Of a stretch of 64,000 nt of DNA, positions 1 to 10,661 are shown piece by piece. How positions within the stretch are numbered: the stretch's first letter is position 1; the number at the start of each line of letters is the position of its first letter. The notes under the pieces are model-generated. The model saw only the letters and a list, made by a program, of their open reading frames with translations, made no database searches and had not been told where the DNA came from. The translations under genes were made by a program, and so were the position numbers. The stretch comes from Cristatella mucedo (lineage: Eukaryota; Bryozoa; Phylactolaemata; Cristatellidae). The stretch is taken from NCBI GenBank assembly GCA_009760855.2, contig WPIO01000062.1, forward strand, positions 1,214,001-1,278,000. Direction: 5' to 3'.

Positions 1-1
1 C

Positions 2-1318
2 CGCCCAGTCTCCCTTCTACCATTCCTATCAAAGACACTGGAACGGGTCAAAACCTCACACCTTGCTAGTAAGTTCCAGTCTGGCTTTAGAGCTAATCAC
101 TCCACAGAGTCAGCATTGCTTCGGGTATACAACGACCTACTTAGGAATGCAGACATGGGTAGAGTGTCTCTGCTTGTTTTGCTTGATATTTCGGCAGCTT
201 TTGATACCATCGATCACAAAGTTCTTCTAGAGCGCCTTTCATCTCGCCTGGGCATCACTGGCACTGCTCTGCAGTGGTTCAGGTCCTATCTCAGTGGGAG
301 ACTCCAGAGTACTGACGTGAATGGACAAAGATCATCTGAAGTACCTCTGAAATATGGAGTACCTCAGGGCTCAGTGCTAGGTCCGGTTCTTTTCACGGTT
401 TATACTCTCCCTCTTGCTGATGTGATTGCCAAGCACAATCTAGGCTTTCACTTCTATGCGGATGACACTCAGTTGTACCTTTGCTTTGATCCCTCCCAGC
501 CTTCGAGCACCTCATATTCTCTCAACTCACTTGCTGCATGCATTGATGACATCCGCACATGGATGGCAGCAAATTTTCTAAAACTAAACGATGACAAAAC
601 TAACTTACTAGTTATGGGAAAACCCAGTGTGATCCAGAGATTGGAAAGGCTGACGCTCAAAATTGGCTCTGCCAGCATATCTCCTGTCGAATCAGCTCGA
701 AATCTAGGTGTCATATTCCAAAGCGACCTCTCGTTAGACGACCATATCAGCTCCACAGTCAAATCAGCCTATTTTCATCTTCATAATATTGCTAGAATTT
801 GGGCTTGTTTAGATAAGGATACCACATCTAAGTTGGTCCATGCATTCGTGACATCTCGTCTCGACTTCTGCAACTCACTGCTTACTGGCCTACCAGCATG
901 TGCGATCAGGCGATTGCAGCTGGTGCAAAACTCGGCAGCTAGGCTTGTCTGTCGTGAGCATCGCAGTTGCCACATTACTCCACTTCTCGCCGACCTGCAC
1001 TGGCTACCAGTCAAGCAACGGATTGACTTCAAGGTCTTGTCACTCACTTTTAGGTCCCTTCATTCTATGGCTCCAGCCTATCTCTCCGACATACTCCCCC
1101 ATCAGGCCAAGCATCGTACCACCCGCTTTTCGGAATCCAACAGTCTGCAAATACTTCGTACAAACCTCAAATCCTTTGGAGACCGTGCATTTAGTTCATA
1201 TGCTCCCAAAGCCTGGAACTCCCTTCCGACCTGCGTCAGAACATCCCTTGACCTGACCACATTTAAAAGGAACTTAAAAACACACCTATTTAGGACAGCA
1301 TTTAGTGGGTCCCTATGA
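2..1318 (+). CDS. L2-A ORF2 reverse transcriptase, C-terminal 438 codons, open
   Basis: Reverse transcriptase that copies the element RNA at a nicked chromosomal target (target-primed reverse transcription). The frame is open from base 2 to the stop at 1316-1318 with no internal stop or frameshift. RT landmarks appear in order: LLDISAAFDTIDH (motif A, about 183-222), [10 protein letters not shown] (motif B, about 355-385) and FYADDTQLYL (motif C with the catalytic YADD, about 451-480), then LNDDKT and a C-terminal region rich in leucine and arginine. The endonuclease domain and start codon would lie left of the window. A small deletion near base 50 relative to family members is possible because the ERV-to-KFQSG spacing is short. 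The open frame suggests a relatively young insertion. Confidence 0.88.
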   Translation, partial: RPVSLLPFLSKTLERVKTSHLASKFQSGFRANHSTESALLRVYNDLLRNADMGRVSLLVLLDISAAFDTIDHKVLLERLSSRLGITGTALQWFRSYLSGRLQSTDVNGQRSSEVPLKYGVPQGSVLGPVLFTVYTLPLADVIAKHNLGFHFYADDTQLYLCFDPSQPSSTSYSLNSLAACIDDIRTWMAANFLKLNDDKTNLLVMGKPSVIQRLERLTLKIGSASISPVESARNLGVIFQSDLSLDDHISSTVKSAYFHLHNIARIWACLDKDTTSKLVHAFVTSRLDFCNSLLTGLPACAIRRLQLVQNSAARLVCREHRSCHITPLLADLHWLPVKQRIDFKVLSLTFRSLHSMAPAYLSDILPHQAKHRTTRFSESNSLQILRTNLKSFGDRAFSSYAPKAWNSLPTCVRTSLDLTTFKRNLKTHLFRTAFSGSL

Positions 1319-1485
1319 TTCGTCCTTCGCGTGCTTATGCGTGCTGACACTGTGCATGCTGCCACTAACCACATTTGCATGCTGACCCTGTGCATGTCAC
1401 TCCTAACCATATTATTCATTTTGTTTGTTTTTCAAGCATGATTTTACTTACCATTCAATTGCATTTCACTTTGTAGCAAATGTAA

Positions 1486-1527
1486 AGCACCTAGAAAGAG
1501 ATTGAGTTCTCTGAGGGCGCTTTATCA
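1486..1527 (+). other. L2-A 3' stem-loop
   Basis: Two nested stems can be read: an outer pair AAAGC.CCTA with AGGGCGCTTT and an inner pair AGAGATT with AGTTCTCT. The same fold recurs in every L2-A tail and in SINE-A, with about 78% identity over 45 bp between the copy here and the SINE-A copy at about 1640-1685. In LINE families with 3'-end recognition, such hairpins are bound by the reverse transcriptase. That role is inferred here. Confidence 0.7.
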
Positions 1528-1560
1528 AGTGCATTATTATTATTATTATTATTGTCTTCT

Positions 1561-1700
1561 AGCTGGTTTGGTTTAGCGGTTAAGGTGCTCGCCCTGACCA
1601 AGGTCTGACTGAGGTCGTGGGCTCGAGCCCGAGGCATATGTGAAGCGCCTGAATAGAGATTAAGTTCTCTTGGGGCGCTATATAAATGAATTTGATTTAA
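1561..1700 (+). mobile_element. SINE-A (tRNA head, L2-A-like tail)
   Basis: The tRNA-related head has a box A-like TTTAGCGGTTAAGG (about 1571-1584) and a box B-like GGCTCGAGCCC (about 1620-1630). It is followed by GCATATGTGAAGCGCC and the stem-loop shared with L2-A. This copy is the type example for SINE-A, which has about nine copies in the window. It starts 8 bp after the (ATT)n tail of the L2-A element. RNA polymerase III transcription from the internal boxes is inferred from the family type. Confidence 0.8.
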
Positions 1701-1701
1701 T

Positions 1702-1872
1702 AGCTGATTTAGCAGCCTCTTCTTTAATGGCGGCAGAAGAGCCTTAAAAGGCTATCACCAACGCTTGCAGGGGCAATAAAGGATCACCCACCGCAGGATT
1801 CGAACTCACGACCTTGGGATCGAGGTTCGTGAAGAGCAACCGCCTTACTTAGTGCACCATCGCGGCTCTCTA
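1702..1872 (-). mobile_element. SINE-B (second tRNA-derived SINE)
   Basis: Read on the minus strand: box A region GGTGCACTAAGTAAGGCGG, box B GAGTTCGAATCCTG, then a body GGTGATCCTTTATTGCC, CTGCAAGC, GGTGATAGCC, AAGGCTCTTCTGCC, ending in AATCAGCTA. The body has no similarity to the L2-A tail. About a dozen copies sit in the window, so this is a true dispersed family. Its mobilising partner is not evident. Confidence 0.78.
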
Positions 1873-1884
1873 AAACAAAATACT

Positions 1885-2003
1885 AGCTGATTTAAGAGCC
1901 TCTTTTTGCATGGTGGCAGAAGACCCTTAAAGGCTATCATCACCTCTTGCAGCGGCAGTTGAGGTCGTGAAGAGCAACCGCTTCACCTAGTGTATCGGCA
2001 CCT
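1885..2003 (-). mobile_element. SINE-B, internally deleted
   Basis: The 3' body matches (AGCTGATTTAAGAGCCTC, AAAGGCTATCATCACC, TTGCAGCGG) and so does the box A end, but the box B segment between them is missing. It lies 13 bp from the full-length SINE-B copy and in the same orientation. Confidence 0.6.
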
Positions 2004-3029
2004 GTACCCTGCTGACGTTTTGGTGATTGGCGCTTCGCTTCGCATAAGATACCGCCCAAGCCGAACCAGAAACAGACGCTCGCAGGCAGCCCCCTTAGAT
2101 TTCGCAGGCAGCGAAAGCAGCACTGCCACCTGCTCCCAGCCGCTCGGAGGCTACTAGCTACCTCTCACCACGTCTGATCGCCATTGCCGCCGCAAGAGGA
2201 GGCAATAAGCCAGCCGGTCACGGCCAGCTAGTCGACTGACTTTCTGCGGCCCTGGGTTTGACCTATGTGGCTCTCGGACCGGGCCGGGCCGGGGCATCGA
2301 AGAATGCAGCTGGAGTGCCAGCGGATCGAGTAGTCGGTCATCATCCTTCTTTCTAGACAGTTTTGCTGGTCAGTTTTAACTCCGAAGCTGCTCTTGCTGG
2401 TAATGTCACCACATCTTCACCGGAATCGTTGTCCGGGAATGTTGCTGTAGTTTGCCTTTCGACAATTTCGCGCAAGAAAAGGCGGCAGGAAAGCTTTACA
2501 GTTTCAGTGGGGTTCTAGTTTTTCACAAATCAAAGGGGGTCCGCCTAGAGCCCCCCCTCAGGGATGGGGTACCCCGATACGGTGTACGAGAAGATTCAGT
2601 AATACCGACATGCAGGAAAGTCGAATCTTGGGTATTGATTATTCTAAGCTTGGTCCTTCTGCTGCCTTTTCGTGGAGCTCTGTAACTGCTAGCTGGCTGA
2701 TCGACGAATAGTTAGCTATGTGGAAAACATTACAGCACAGTGCCCCAGACGATTCGGTCGAAAGTGCACAATGTTTTTGCACGGTGAGTTAAGTGTACGT
2801 GGTCGTTAGAGAAAATTAATAACACGGAATATAAATAATGTCTGGGCTAGATTGAGATTGTCAGTGGATAGCTGAATGACAAGAGTAAGAATATCATTCT
2901 GAGAGCAAGCACTGCCTCTGGGACGACTTTCGGCTGCCATCTTGTGGTCTTACAACGGTCGGCTGAGTGAATTTACCCATTTCTCGCCTCAGATTTCGGA
3001 GGACGTGTAATCAACTCCACTCCCTTGTC
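2004..3029. other. No identifiable gene or repeat
   Basis: Moderately GC-rich unique-looking sequence. An open frame at 2452-2685 (77 codons) has no recognisable domain and no splice context. Confidence 0.5.
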
Positions 3030-3145
3030 TCAGAAGCCTCATTTATATAGCCGCAGAAGTGCCTTAGCAGTTATCACTTTAGCTTGCCGTGGGCAACGAC
3101 AAAAGCTCTTTGCAGGACTCGGACCCACGATTGGTGTTGAAGTGC
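3030..3145 (-). mobile_element. SINE-B fragment, diverged
   Basis: Minus-strand match to the SINE-B body: AGAAGCCTCATTTATATAG, CAGAAGTGCCTTAGCAG and a box B-like GACTCGGACCCACG. The box A end is lost. Confidence 0.5.
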
Positions 3146-3703
3146 GATCACCTTATGCCTAGGCTTAGACCTGGGAGTGAGCATGCTACATTCTTTTTCG
3201 TATTTAGCAGTACGATGCCTATAGTGCGTCATGCAGATCCGACTGACGGTTCAGCAACATCATTATTATTATTAATGGGCCTACCGATCAGTTAATCATC
3301 TTGGAAAAGATGAAAAGATTAGCTGGCTCAATAGAATCATGTATATAATGGCAGAAAAGCTTTGACGGCTTACATTTGCTCGCCATGCATTGCCTGCCGC
3401 GTCCAGGGTCTTGAAGTTAAAGCGCCTGACAGCAGGGCAGAGCTGCCCCAGGACCGTAGTTAGAGCATGCCTCCTAATGGGGATCTTTTTCAACCAGACA
3501 CAACGGCCGGCAAGGATGCTAAATATCGAGCACCATAGTGGAAGTTTGTCATCGCTGCCAGAATATTGTATGGAGGCTGGGCCTTGACCTTGCCCGTGCC
3601 GGTCATTCTTAGAGAGGGCTTGAGGGTCTTGCCTAGGCCGGTGAATGTAACTAGGTGAGCCATTCCCTACCTCGTCAATGCCTTTATATAAAACGAATAT
3701 AAC

Positions 3704-3818
3704 AACGAATTAATATTATTATTATTTTATTATTGTTATCACTTGCAGCAATTTGTGAATTGTCTAAATAGAGATATAATTTTCTTAGGGTGCTTTAAAA
3801 GTGATCCTTTATTATTAT
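3704..3818 (+). mobile_element. L2-A or SINE-A 3' tail remnant
   Basis: An (ATT)n-rich stretch (about 3704-3735) is followed by a degraded copy of the shared tail, with ATAGAGATATAATTTTCTT then GGGTGCTTTAAAAG and a second short ATT tract. It is too short to assign to LINE or SINE. Confidence 0.45.
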
Positions 3819-3970
3819 ATATAGGTCTGAAGGCGGTCTGGTGGTTTAGTTGTTGCCTGTTGACCCAGTGGTTGCTAGCACCATCGCTCGCGGACACTCA
3901 ATTCCTAGCTTGAATCCGATTCGAAGATCTTTTTTTACTGCTGGTCTCAGCCGGTAACTATCGGCTGCTG

Positions 3971-4129
3971 CTTGGGCACACTAGATAAGGCAGTGGCTTT
4001 TCACGACCTCAGTCCCGAGATCGTGGGTTCGAATCCTGCGGTGGGTGATCCTTTATTGCCACTGCAAGTGACAGCGATAGCCTTGAGGCTCTTCTGTTGC
4101 TATATAAAAGAAGCTATTGAATCAGCTAG
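3971..4129 (+). mobile_element. SINE-B, near full length
   Basis: Box A region GGCACACTAGATAAGGC, box B GGGTTCGAATCCTG, then body GGTGATCCTTTATTGCC, CTGCAAGTG, GAGGCTCTTCTG, ending AATCAGCTAG. It is one of the cleaner copies and useful for a consensus. Confidence 0.75.
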
Positions 4130-4136
4130 TATTTTT

Positions 4137-4345
4137 GGGCACCTGGTAAGCAACCCCTTCCTCTCCAAAGCAATAGGAAGGAGTTTTGAGCTGAATGACA
4201 AGCCCCCCTCGGACCGACCGGTAGGGTCGTGCTGCCCCTCCAGCATTCCCACGATTGACTGCCTCTCTGAAGGTCAAAGTTTAGCCCTTTTGGGAGTCCT
4301 GTCTACGTCTACTGTGCTCCACGCCCACCTCCTCAGATGGCACCT
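4137..4345 (+). repeat. Dispersed repeat of unknown class, copy 1
   Basis: This segment follows SINE-B and is similar to 39930-40130. Shared blocks include CCTACGATTGACTGC-like, AAGGTCAA and ACATCTACTGT-like words in the same order. It matches no element recognised here and could be the 3' part of another retroelement. Confidence 0.35.
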
Positions 4346-4886
4346 AGAGGAATGAAAAAGGCGGGATGTCCGACAGTGCCACTACATACATGGTCACTTT
4401 TTCTGTCTTCACTCTGCCTCCGTCTAGTAGGCCACCATAGCCGGCTGTATATATTTACCTTCATTACTATCTAAAAGGCAGTGCCCGGTACGAAACTTGA
4501 CATTTCGTGACCGAGCCTTGTAAAATCCCCCCAGCGTCCCAACGAAAATCAACGAATATCCTGCCAAGCCTTTACTGCTTAGTCGCTGTGCATTTTGATC
4601 CTTAAAGTCACGGTCTGCACGGTCAAAGCAATGGCATAGCTGTACAAAATATGTCACAAACCGCGATTACAAGGATTCGCCTGCTTATTATTAGGATCTA
4701 CCACTCTGCAAATGCTTCTGTGTACCATCATTCATTGGGGTCTTCTTGCTGCCCTGGTTAGCATGCAGAAGCCATTAATTCAGATTTAGATGTCATCCGA
4801 CGAATTCTTTTCAATATACTATATTATATCTGTAACTGCCAAGCAGGTAGTTGGCTGTGGGTCGTCCTAGTTTTTGGAAACTTTAA

Positions 4887-5316
4887 ATGGAATGGAATGT
4901 ATCTCCGCCTGTAACTCCACAAAGCCATAAAGACTGTGTGGGTGTTACGCAGGATATTTTTGTATAGTTCACTCACAGCCTAAGCGGCTTTCGGTACGCA
5001 TTCGGTGGCCAACACACTTCATCTCACGCAACAAAGAGAAAGTGAGAAGCATAGCAGAGTCAGTTGAGAAGTTGAGGAAGTGAGTGGCATGGAAGTAGCA
5101 GCTCAGGACCACTGAAAAGGATAAGCCATAGTCGGCAGCAGAAGAGTAGTTGTCGTTGCAGAAGGATTGTGGAAGCGGGTTCTGAAGTCTAGGACCTTAA
5201 GAGAGCTTAAGTTTTTGTCGCCAAAGTCTTTAAGTGGACAAACTGAACAGCTAATTTATTGTCCATACAGGACCTGAGGGCGCGAAGAGGCTGAAACGGG
5301 TGCAGCAGTTAAGCTA
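4887..5316 (-). mobile_element. L2-B LINE, 3' end
   Basis: Minus-strand 3' end of the second L2 lineage. Reading plus-to-left it starts GGAATGTATCTCCGCCTG (the TTACA-type tail side), then the 3' UTR and the C-terminal RT region. The reading frame is broken. It matches the longer L2-B copy at 31998-33346. Confidence 0.7.
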
Positions 5317-5582
5317 CTGTGCATGCACAGCAGCTCAGCCTTCCCGAATTGGTAGCCAGAATCACTCGATCAGGCCCACTGCCAGTAGCAGATGCAGTAG
5401 GGGGGAGGGGGCAATCATTCCCCACCCACAGTGGGCCCCGACCTGAGCAGCCCACCAATTCCTACGCCCTCCGATCGTCATCGTTGACCAACACCATTTA
5501 TATCTCCTACTCGATGAGCAACCGTCGAGTCCGTGTCCAATTAACACGATGACTATGTGCTATAATTTTTTGTTAATTGCGG

Positions 5583-5685
5583 GTCTAGCCCAGCCTACCT
5601 GAAAATTATTCGGGTCTTGTTAACTCCATAAACATTTTGCAGGTCTTGCCCCCTAGATGAAAATCCTGAGTTCGCCCCTGACCAC
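5583..5685 (-). mobile_element. hAT MITE-like fragment
   Basis: The segment ends CTTGCCCCCTAGATG.AAATCCTGAGTTCGCCCCTGA. This resembles one end of the hAT MITE at 11826-11995. The other end is not found, and a G10 run follows at about 5731. Confidence 0.3.
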
Positions 5686-6208
5686 AGCATTTTGTCTTTT
5701 GAGCTCTTGACCCTCTCCTTCCCACGCCCTGGGGGGGGGGGTTCTGGCCCAATGAAAAATTCTCGGCTTAGCTTGAAGCATATAACCTTGGCCCTAACAG
5801 CCTCGTGCTCGCTGGATTTGCCTGTAACTAGCAAAAGTGGGAGATGTGCATGAATGCAGCCGAATCGATTGCTGCAACAACCGCTTCGTGTAATTTTTCT
5901 CACCATTGATGAATATGAGCAATACCACGTATTGGTCGTCGAAGACGTCTAGCTAGAGACATCCTTCACAAAGCGTAAATGACTTCGCTCGGCCTTCATT
6001 GTATTCCTCGCATAATCGCTAATCCTCAAGGCATTGTCTTTCGAGCTTATTACCTGCTGCTGGCGACCTACTGAAGTTATTCTAGCGCCCGTTTGCCTCG
6101 GTATTGTGTATAGTGTATGGACCGTGTGTGCTTTGCACGAGTTGGGTATCTAAACCCGGCGCCTGAGCCTCTATCTAGATCGCTTTGAGAAGCGTTCGTT
6201 CGGTGTGC
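5686..6208. other. No identifiable gene or repeat
   Basis: Contains a G10 homopolymer near 5731-5740. Nothing else is recognised. Confidence 0.4.
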
Positions 6209-6371
6209 CGTGATGGCACACTAGGTAAGGCGGTTGCTTTCATGACCTTGATTCTGAGGTCGTGGGTTCGATTCCTGCGGTAGGCGATCCTTTATGCCCC
6301 CTGCAAGCGGTGGTGATAGCCATCAAGGCTCTTCTGTCTCTATACAAAAAGAGGCTGTTTAAGCAGCTAGG
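6209..6371 (+). mobile_element. SINE-B, near full length
   Basis: Box A region GGCACACTAGGTAAGGCGG, box B GGGTTCGATTCCTG, body GGCGATCCTTTATGCC, CTGCAAGCGGTGGTGATAGC, AAGGCTCTTCTG, tail GCAGCTAG. It has the best preserved head of the family in this window. Confidence 0.78.
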
Positions 6372-6517
6372 GTTTTTTTCTATGTAGCATGTGCCACTTA
6401 CAGAAATGCCTGTATTAGCTTTCACCGCTTGCTGGCGAGCTTGAGCTTCTGAGCTTACTCTTCCCTCGATGAGATCGAGGTCATGAAATCGAAACTTCTG
6501 TGTATAGGCATTCCCAG

Positions 6518-6518
<1 letters not shown>

Positions 6519-6589
<71 letters not shown>
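6519..6589. repeat. (CT)n microsatellite
   Basis: About 70 bp of almost pure CT dinucleotides. It produces spurious open frames of repeated Arg-Glu on the other strand, which are not genes. Confidence 0.97.
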
Positions 6590-8276
6590 CAAGAGGCTGA
6601 ATGAATCCCATCGCTGGCTCCCCCCACTGGAAGTTGAAGCAATGTACTGAAGCCTGCAAGCCACTGCTTCGGATCGGTGCACTGGTAGCCGGGCCGCGGA
6701 CCTTTCGGTCCGCTAACAAAGAACTCAGCTCTGAATTGTTTCAGTAAGTTCCCTTCCGGTGACTGCTCAACCGTAGGAAGCTGGCAAATAATGGATTTCG
6801 GGCACCAGTGTGTAGAAGAGACAAAAATTGCAATTGCATGCTTTATTAGTGTAGTCCTCACTGTTGTTTGTAAGCAGACTAATCCCAGTTGGCATTTACA
6901 TTTCTTCTTACACGCCCCACTAGGAATCCGTTTTAATTCTGTAAGCAGGACGATTGTCGGTTGGGTTTCGAGTCATCTGAAGATTGGCACTTTACCGGGC
7001 AATCCTTTATCTTGCTTTGTCAGATGCTTCTCCGGAGAGCAGTGCAAGCGAATATTCAAAAAAGCTAAGAGCACATTAACGAAAATGGCACCAAACCTTA
7101 GAAAAATTGACGTGCACAGCACATTAGCCTTTGTATGTGGGCATGTGCTCCGATTGCATTGCTCTTCTGCTCACGTTACGCTGCTGGAGCGAGGAACCAA
7201 GCATTCGCACTAGGCTTCGCTAAAGAATAAGCATAAACTACCTTTCCATCCTCTTTTCTCGAAAGCCCAAAAAACGGCTATTCATTCTTGTAAAGCCTCA
7301 CATTTTTCTTTGCTTTTGGTCCCAGGTAGTAAAAAATTGTATATGCTAATTTGATTGTTATTTTTGGGTCAACTCTCCTCAAAAATGAATGATCGTGTGG
7401 CTTAACTGATTGTGCATATTGTCACGAGATTAAATTGTCAGACGAGATTAGCCTCATTCAAATACGGGTCGAATGTCCTCCAGGTGGCTCGTGATGGCGG
7501 TTATGTGTAAGTTTTGAGTATCAGCTTGCTCGTGGTGGCACTGGTCAGGTGACTAACGTCGTGGAGGTTATTTCCTTCGGACAGTTGTCATGAAACAAAT
7601 ATGACCTGACCAGATGTTTCATAAGACATAGTAACAAAGTCAATCATCAAGGCCCTGGTGCCTCGGCTGTTTTGTCAAACTTCTCTTGATGAGTCCGAAT
7701 GATTAAATATTTTGCCAGTGACACTGCTTGGATGTCATCGACAGGTAGAGACGAGGGTACTTTGCAAGCGCTGTTCAGCCATTAAGCGAGCCGGATATTG
7801 CTGCCACTAATTTTCTACGATGGGACAACAGCCAGCCGTTTCTCTGCTCTTAGCACTTGACCTAGGCTTGACCAGAGGGGCAATTCCACTCCCTGGACCG
7901 ACCCTTATATCGAATGTCACATTGAATGCTCACAAAAACGTTGCCGTGCCCGTCAATTCTTGGAAGTCCGATAGGCGAAGCGGTTTACCGCAGTACTCGA
8001 GTTAATCAGCAACACTAATAATAGTAAGTCACCTGTATAGCGACCTAATAGAACCAAATCTCTTTCAGTCCAGTACCACTAGCTGCAAGTGAAGCAATAA
8101 CCAAGGGTTAATGGCACTAAGGTCTCATGCTAACACCAGCAGGCAAGAGCCTGGATAAGAAGATATCACTGGGCAACCACTGTTTATTAGGACAAATGAC
8201 CGCAATGTTGCAAGAGAGCATCTACTCATCTACTGCTTTCGTCACGCAATATGGTGGAGTCTTGGCTTGTTTGCTA
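6590..8276. other. No identifiable gene or repeat
   Basis: Open frames up to 140 codons (6791-7213) lack recognisable domains or splice signals. No known repeat was recognised. Confidence 0.4.
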
Positions 8277-8577
8277 GATAATAATTATAATGCATTTGAT
8301 ACAGCGCCCTCAGAGAAATCAATCTCTTTCTAGGCGCTCTATATTTGCTGCAAAGGAAGCACGGTCGAACGATTATTAGTGGTAGCATGCTCAACAAACA
8401 ACAAGAATAACATGGTTAGGGGTGACATGCACAGGGTCAGCATGCAAGTATGGTTAGTGGCAGCATGCACAGTGTCAGCACGCTAAGCACATAAAGAACG
8501 AATCACGGGAACCCACAAAATGCTGTGATAAATAGATGCGATTTAGTTGTTTTTTTTTTAATGTGGACAAGTAACTA
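8277..8577 (-). mobile_element. L2-A LINE, 3' end
   Basis: 5'-truncated L2-A copy. The minus-strand tail TAATAATTATAATGCATTTGA is followed by the stem-loop, both 3' UTR repeats (GACATGCACAGGGTCAGCATG) and the last codons of the RT region (AATGTGGACAAG). Confidence 0.8.
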
Positions 8578-10536
8578 TTATATCATATGAATCAACCCAC
8601 AATGAGGTTCATTATCTCCCAATTCACTCTTCACCAGTCATATGCCACGCAGCCTGCGTTGATGTTCTATTAATGTCTTAGGGTCAGCAGGTATGGAAAA
8701 ATATGGTTCTATATGGTCTACAGACAAGAAACCACGTAATGCTATGCATTTCAAAATTGTATGACGGTTCAATACAGGTTAAGTGAAAAAGTTTGAATTT
8801 ACCGGAATATCTGCACTGTGAAGTCTGTGTAGATATTCATGCGCAAATTTGACTCTGTCTGGCCCTATTGGCTATCGATAAGGTAGAAACATAGTGGCAG
8901 TTTTCACGACCGTTTAATGAGAGACCATTAAGACAAGTACAGTCTTTGCTTTGGTACACAATCGGCAACATTAAAGTACACCATGCTCGATGTCACCCTA
9001 GTGTCGGGCATGTCAATGCATGTCTTCTTTCACGAACTGCATAGACTAGCTAGTAGGCATCTTGGTATACCATGAGTGCACACAGTTTTGTGTCCTTGTA
9101 CGGTATCATCTGCTGAACGACCAGCAAGTCCTGAAAAGGCACTTTTCAAAACCGGCCGGTGGGGCAGAAGTTTTAGTCTGTAGTCTGTGCTACTGTTGAA
9201 TCGTTCTAGATTGCTAAAGGGAAAAGTCAACCTTTTTCGGAAAAAGTTATAAGTTTTCATTGAATAGAATTATGGTGTCGTGTTCTAGGGCCTTCAACTC
9301 AGGCCGTAAGAGAGTTTATGTTCTGTTCTGCTTTGCTTAGTAATCGTTCCCTTCATCAGCCTGAGTAAAGCATCACAGAAAGTCACTGCTGTTGCCATGG
9401 CACACGGAATACGAGTTAACTGGGCCCTTATGTGTCCAAAACCGAGGAAAGGTGGTCGACTTTCCATTTTAGACATTTATTGGGCTGTCACTGTAAGCAA
9501 AAAGCTTCTGCTTGACACTCGTATACGAGTATTCCAGTGTGTAAGCACAGACGTGTCTGCTCCACGTAGCTGCTTGTGCAGCATGTTACTTTACGGGGGC
9601 AGTTTGCATTTAGGAGCTGTGGAGTTGTGGGAATTAAAATAACTATCAATGCGCTTATTCTGCTATGCTGAATGATTACGTCGTAAGGCTTGTTGTGTGG
9701 ATTTTCATAAGCATAGAAGTCACATGTTGTCTTGCTCAAATGTACAGGGGAAGAAAATATCGTAGGAGCAGTTGACTCCTCGGAGCCAGACGGATTTCGG
9801 GGATTTTAAGTCTAAGCAGTCTGTGGTAAAGGTTTGTAACATAGTTGTGTAATCTCCGAGACGGCATCCGCCTTGCATTCCTTACCCTGGCCATCCAATC
9901 CTTAGAGATCGCTAGGCATCAAACGTAAAAAGTCAGCAGTCGATCAATAAGCCTGCAGCACATTGCGATTACAGTTTTCGAGCTTTAAAGAGAATCGCTT
10001 TCGACTAAATCGCGTTTAAAACGTCTGCATTAATCAGACTTACATTTCCCATCTGCATTGTGGCAATTGTGTGCCACCCAAGAATCGCAAAAAAGTCTGG
10101 TAGCCGACCTAGGTCTAATACCAACCGGAAGTAAACTTACACTTGCTATTACACCAGAGAAAGCTTAAATGAGAAGAAACTGCCCAGCACTTTCTTGTTG
10201 CTGCACACATCTGCAATACAAAGGAGATTACCCTTACCCTTAAGTAAGCTGCTGCACTGGGCCCAATGACGTCATTCAATGGAAGCTGCTATTTTCAGCC
10301 ATCCCCAGAAGCCCCGGCTTCGTGGGGGGGGGAGACTGTGGGTTATACAGGTCGGTGGTTTGTAGAGGCAATGCTGACATGGTATCGCCATCGTGCCTGT
10401 GTACTGCTAATGAGGGCCGACTGCAGTGGCAGGGGTCGGTCTGGCATCATTTTTCCTATCGATGTGGGCGACGTAACATCCAGTAGGCAGGCGCTCTGCC
10501 ATCCGGTAGGTGTTCAGCCGCCGAGTATTCACATGA
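8578..10536. other. No identifiable gene or repeat
   Basis: About 2 kb without a supported feature. Open frames are short and show no conserved motif. Confidence 0.4.
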
Positions 10537-10661
10537 GTAAGTCAATTGCTCTTCACGACCGAGGTCCCAAGGTCGTGGATTCGAATCCTGCAGAGGACGA
10601 TCCTTTGTTGCCACTGCAAGTGATGGTGATAGCCTTTAAGGTTCTTCTGTTAAATCATCCA
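10537..10661 (+). mobile_element. SINE-B
   Basis: Box B GGATTCGAATCCTG, body GACGATCCTTTGTTGCCACT, TGATGGTGATAGCC, AAGGTTCTTCTG, end AAATCATCCAG. The box A region is diverged. Confidence 0.65.

Larger units (their letters stand above)
1..1553 (+). mobile_element. L2-clade LINE, family L2-A, 5' cut by window edge
   Basis: This is the 3' part of a non-LTR retrotransposon. It holds most of the reverse transcriptase ORF, a 3' UTR of about 200 bp and an (ATT)n tail at about 1532-1553. The 3' UTR contains two imperfect copies of a GCATGCTGACCCTGTGCATG-like unit and ends in a stem-loop (about 1486-1527). The protein resembles the L2 branch of the CR1/L2 group, as known from fish and many invertebrates. 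It is the best-preserved copy here and serves as the reference for the other L2-A fragments in the window. SINE-A starts a few bases after its tail. Confidence 0.9.

Noticed and set aside
469-1419. Minus-strand frames opposite the L2-A ORF
   Set aside because: Shadows of the reverse transcriptase frame.
6240-6861. Several minus-strand frames of 75-159 residues with Arg-Glu repeats
   Set aside because: They run through the (CT)n tract and a SINE-B copy; no domain.
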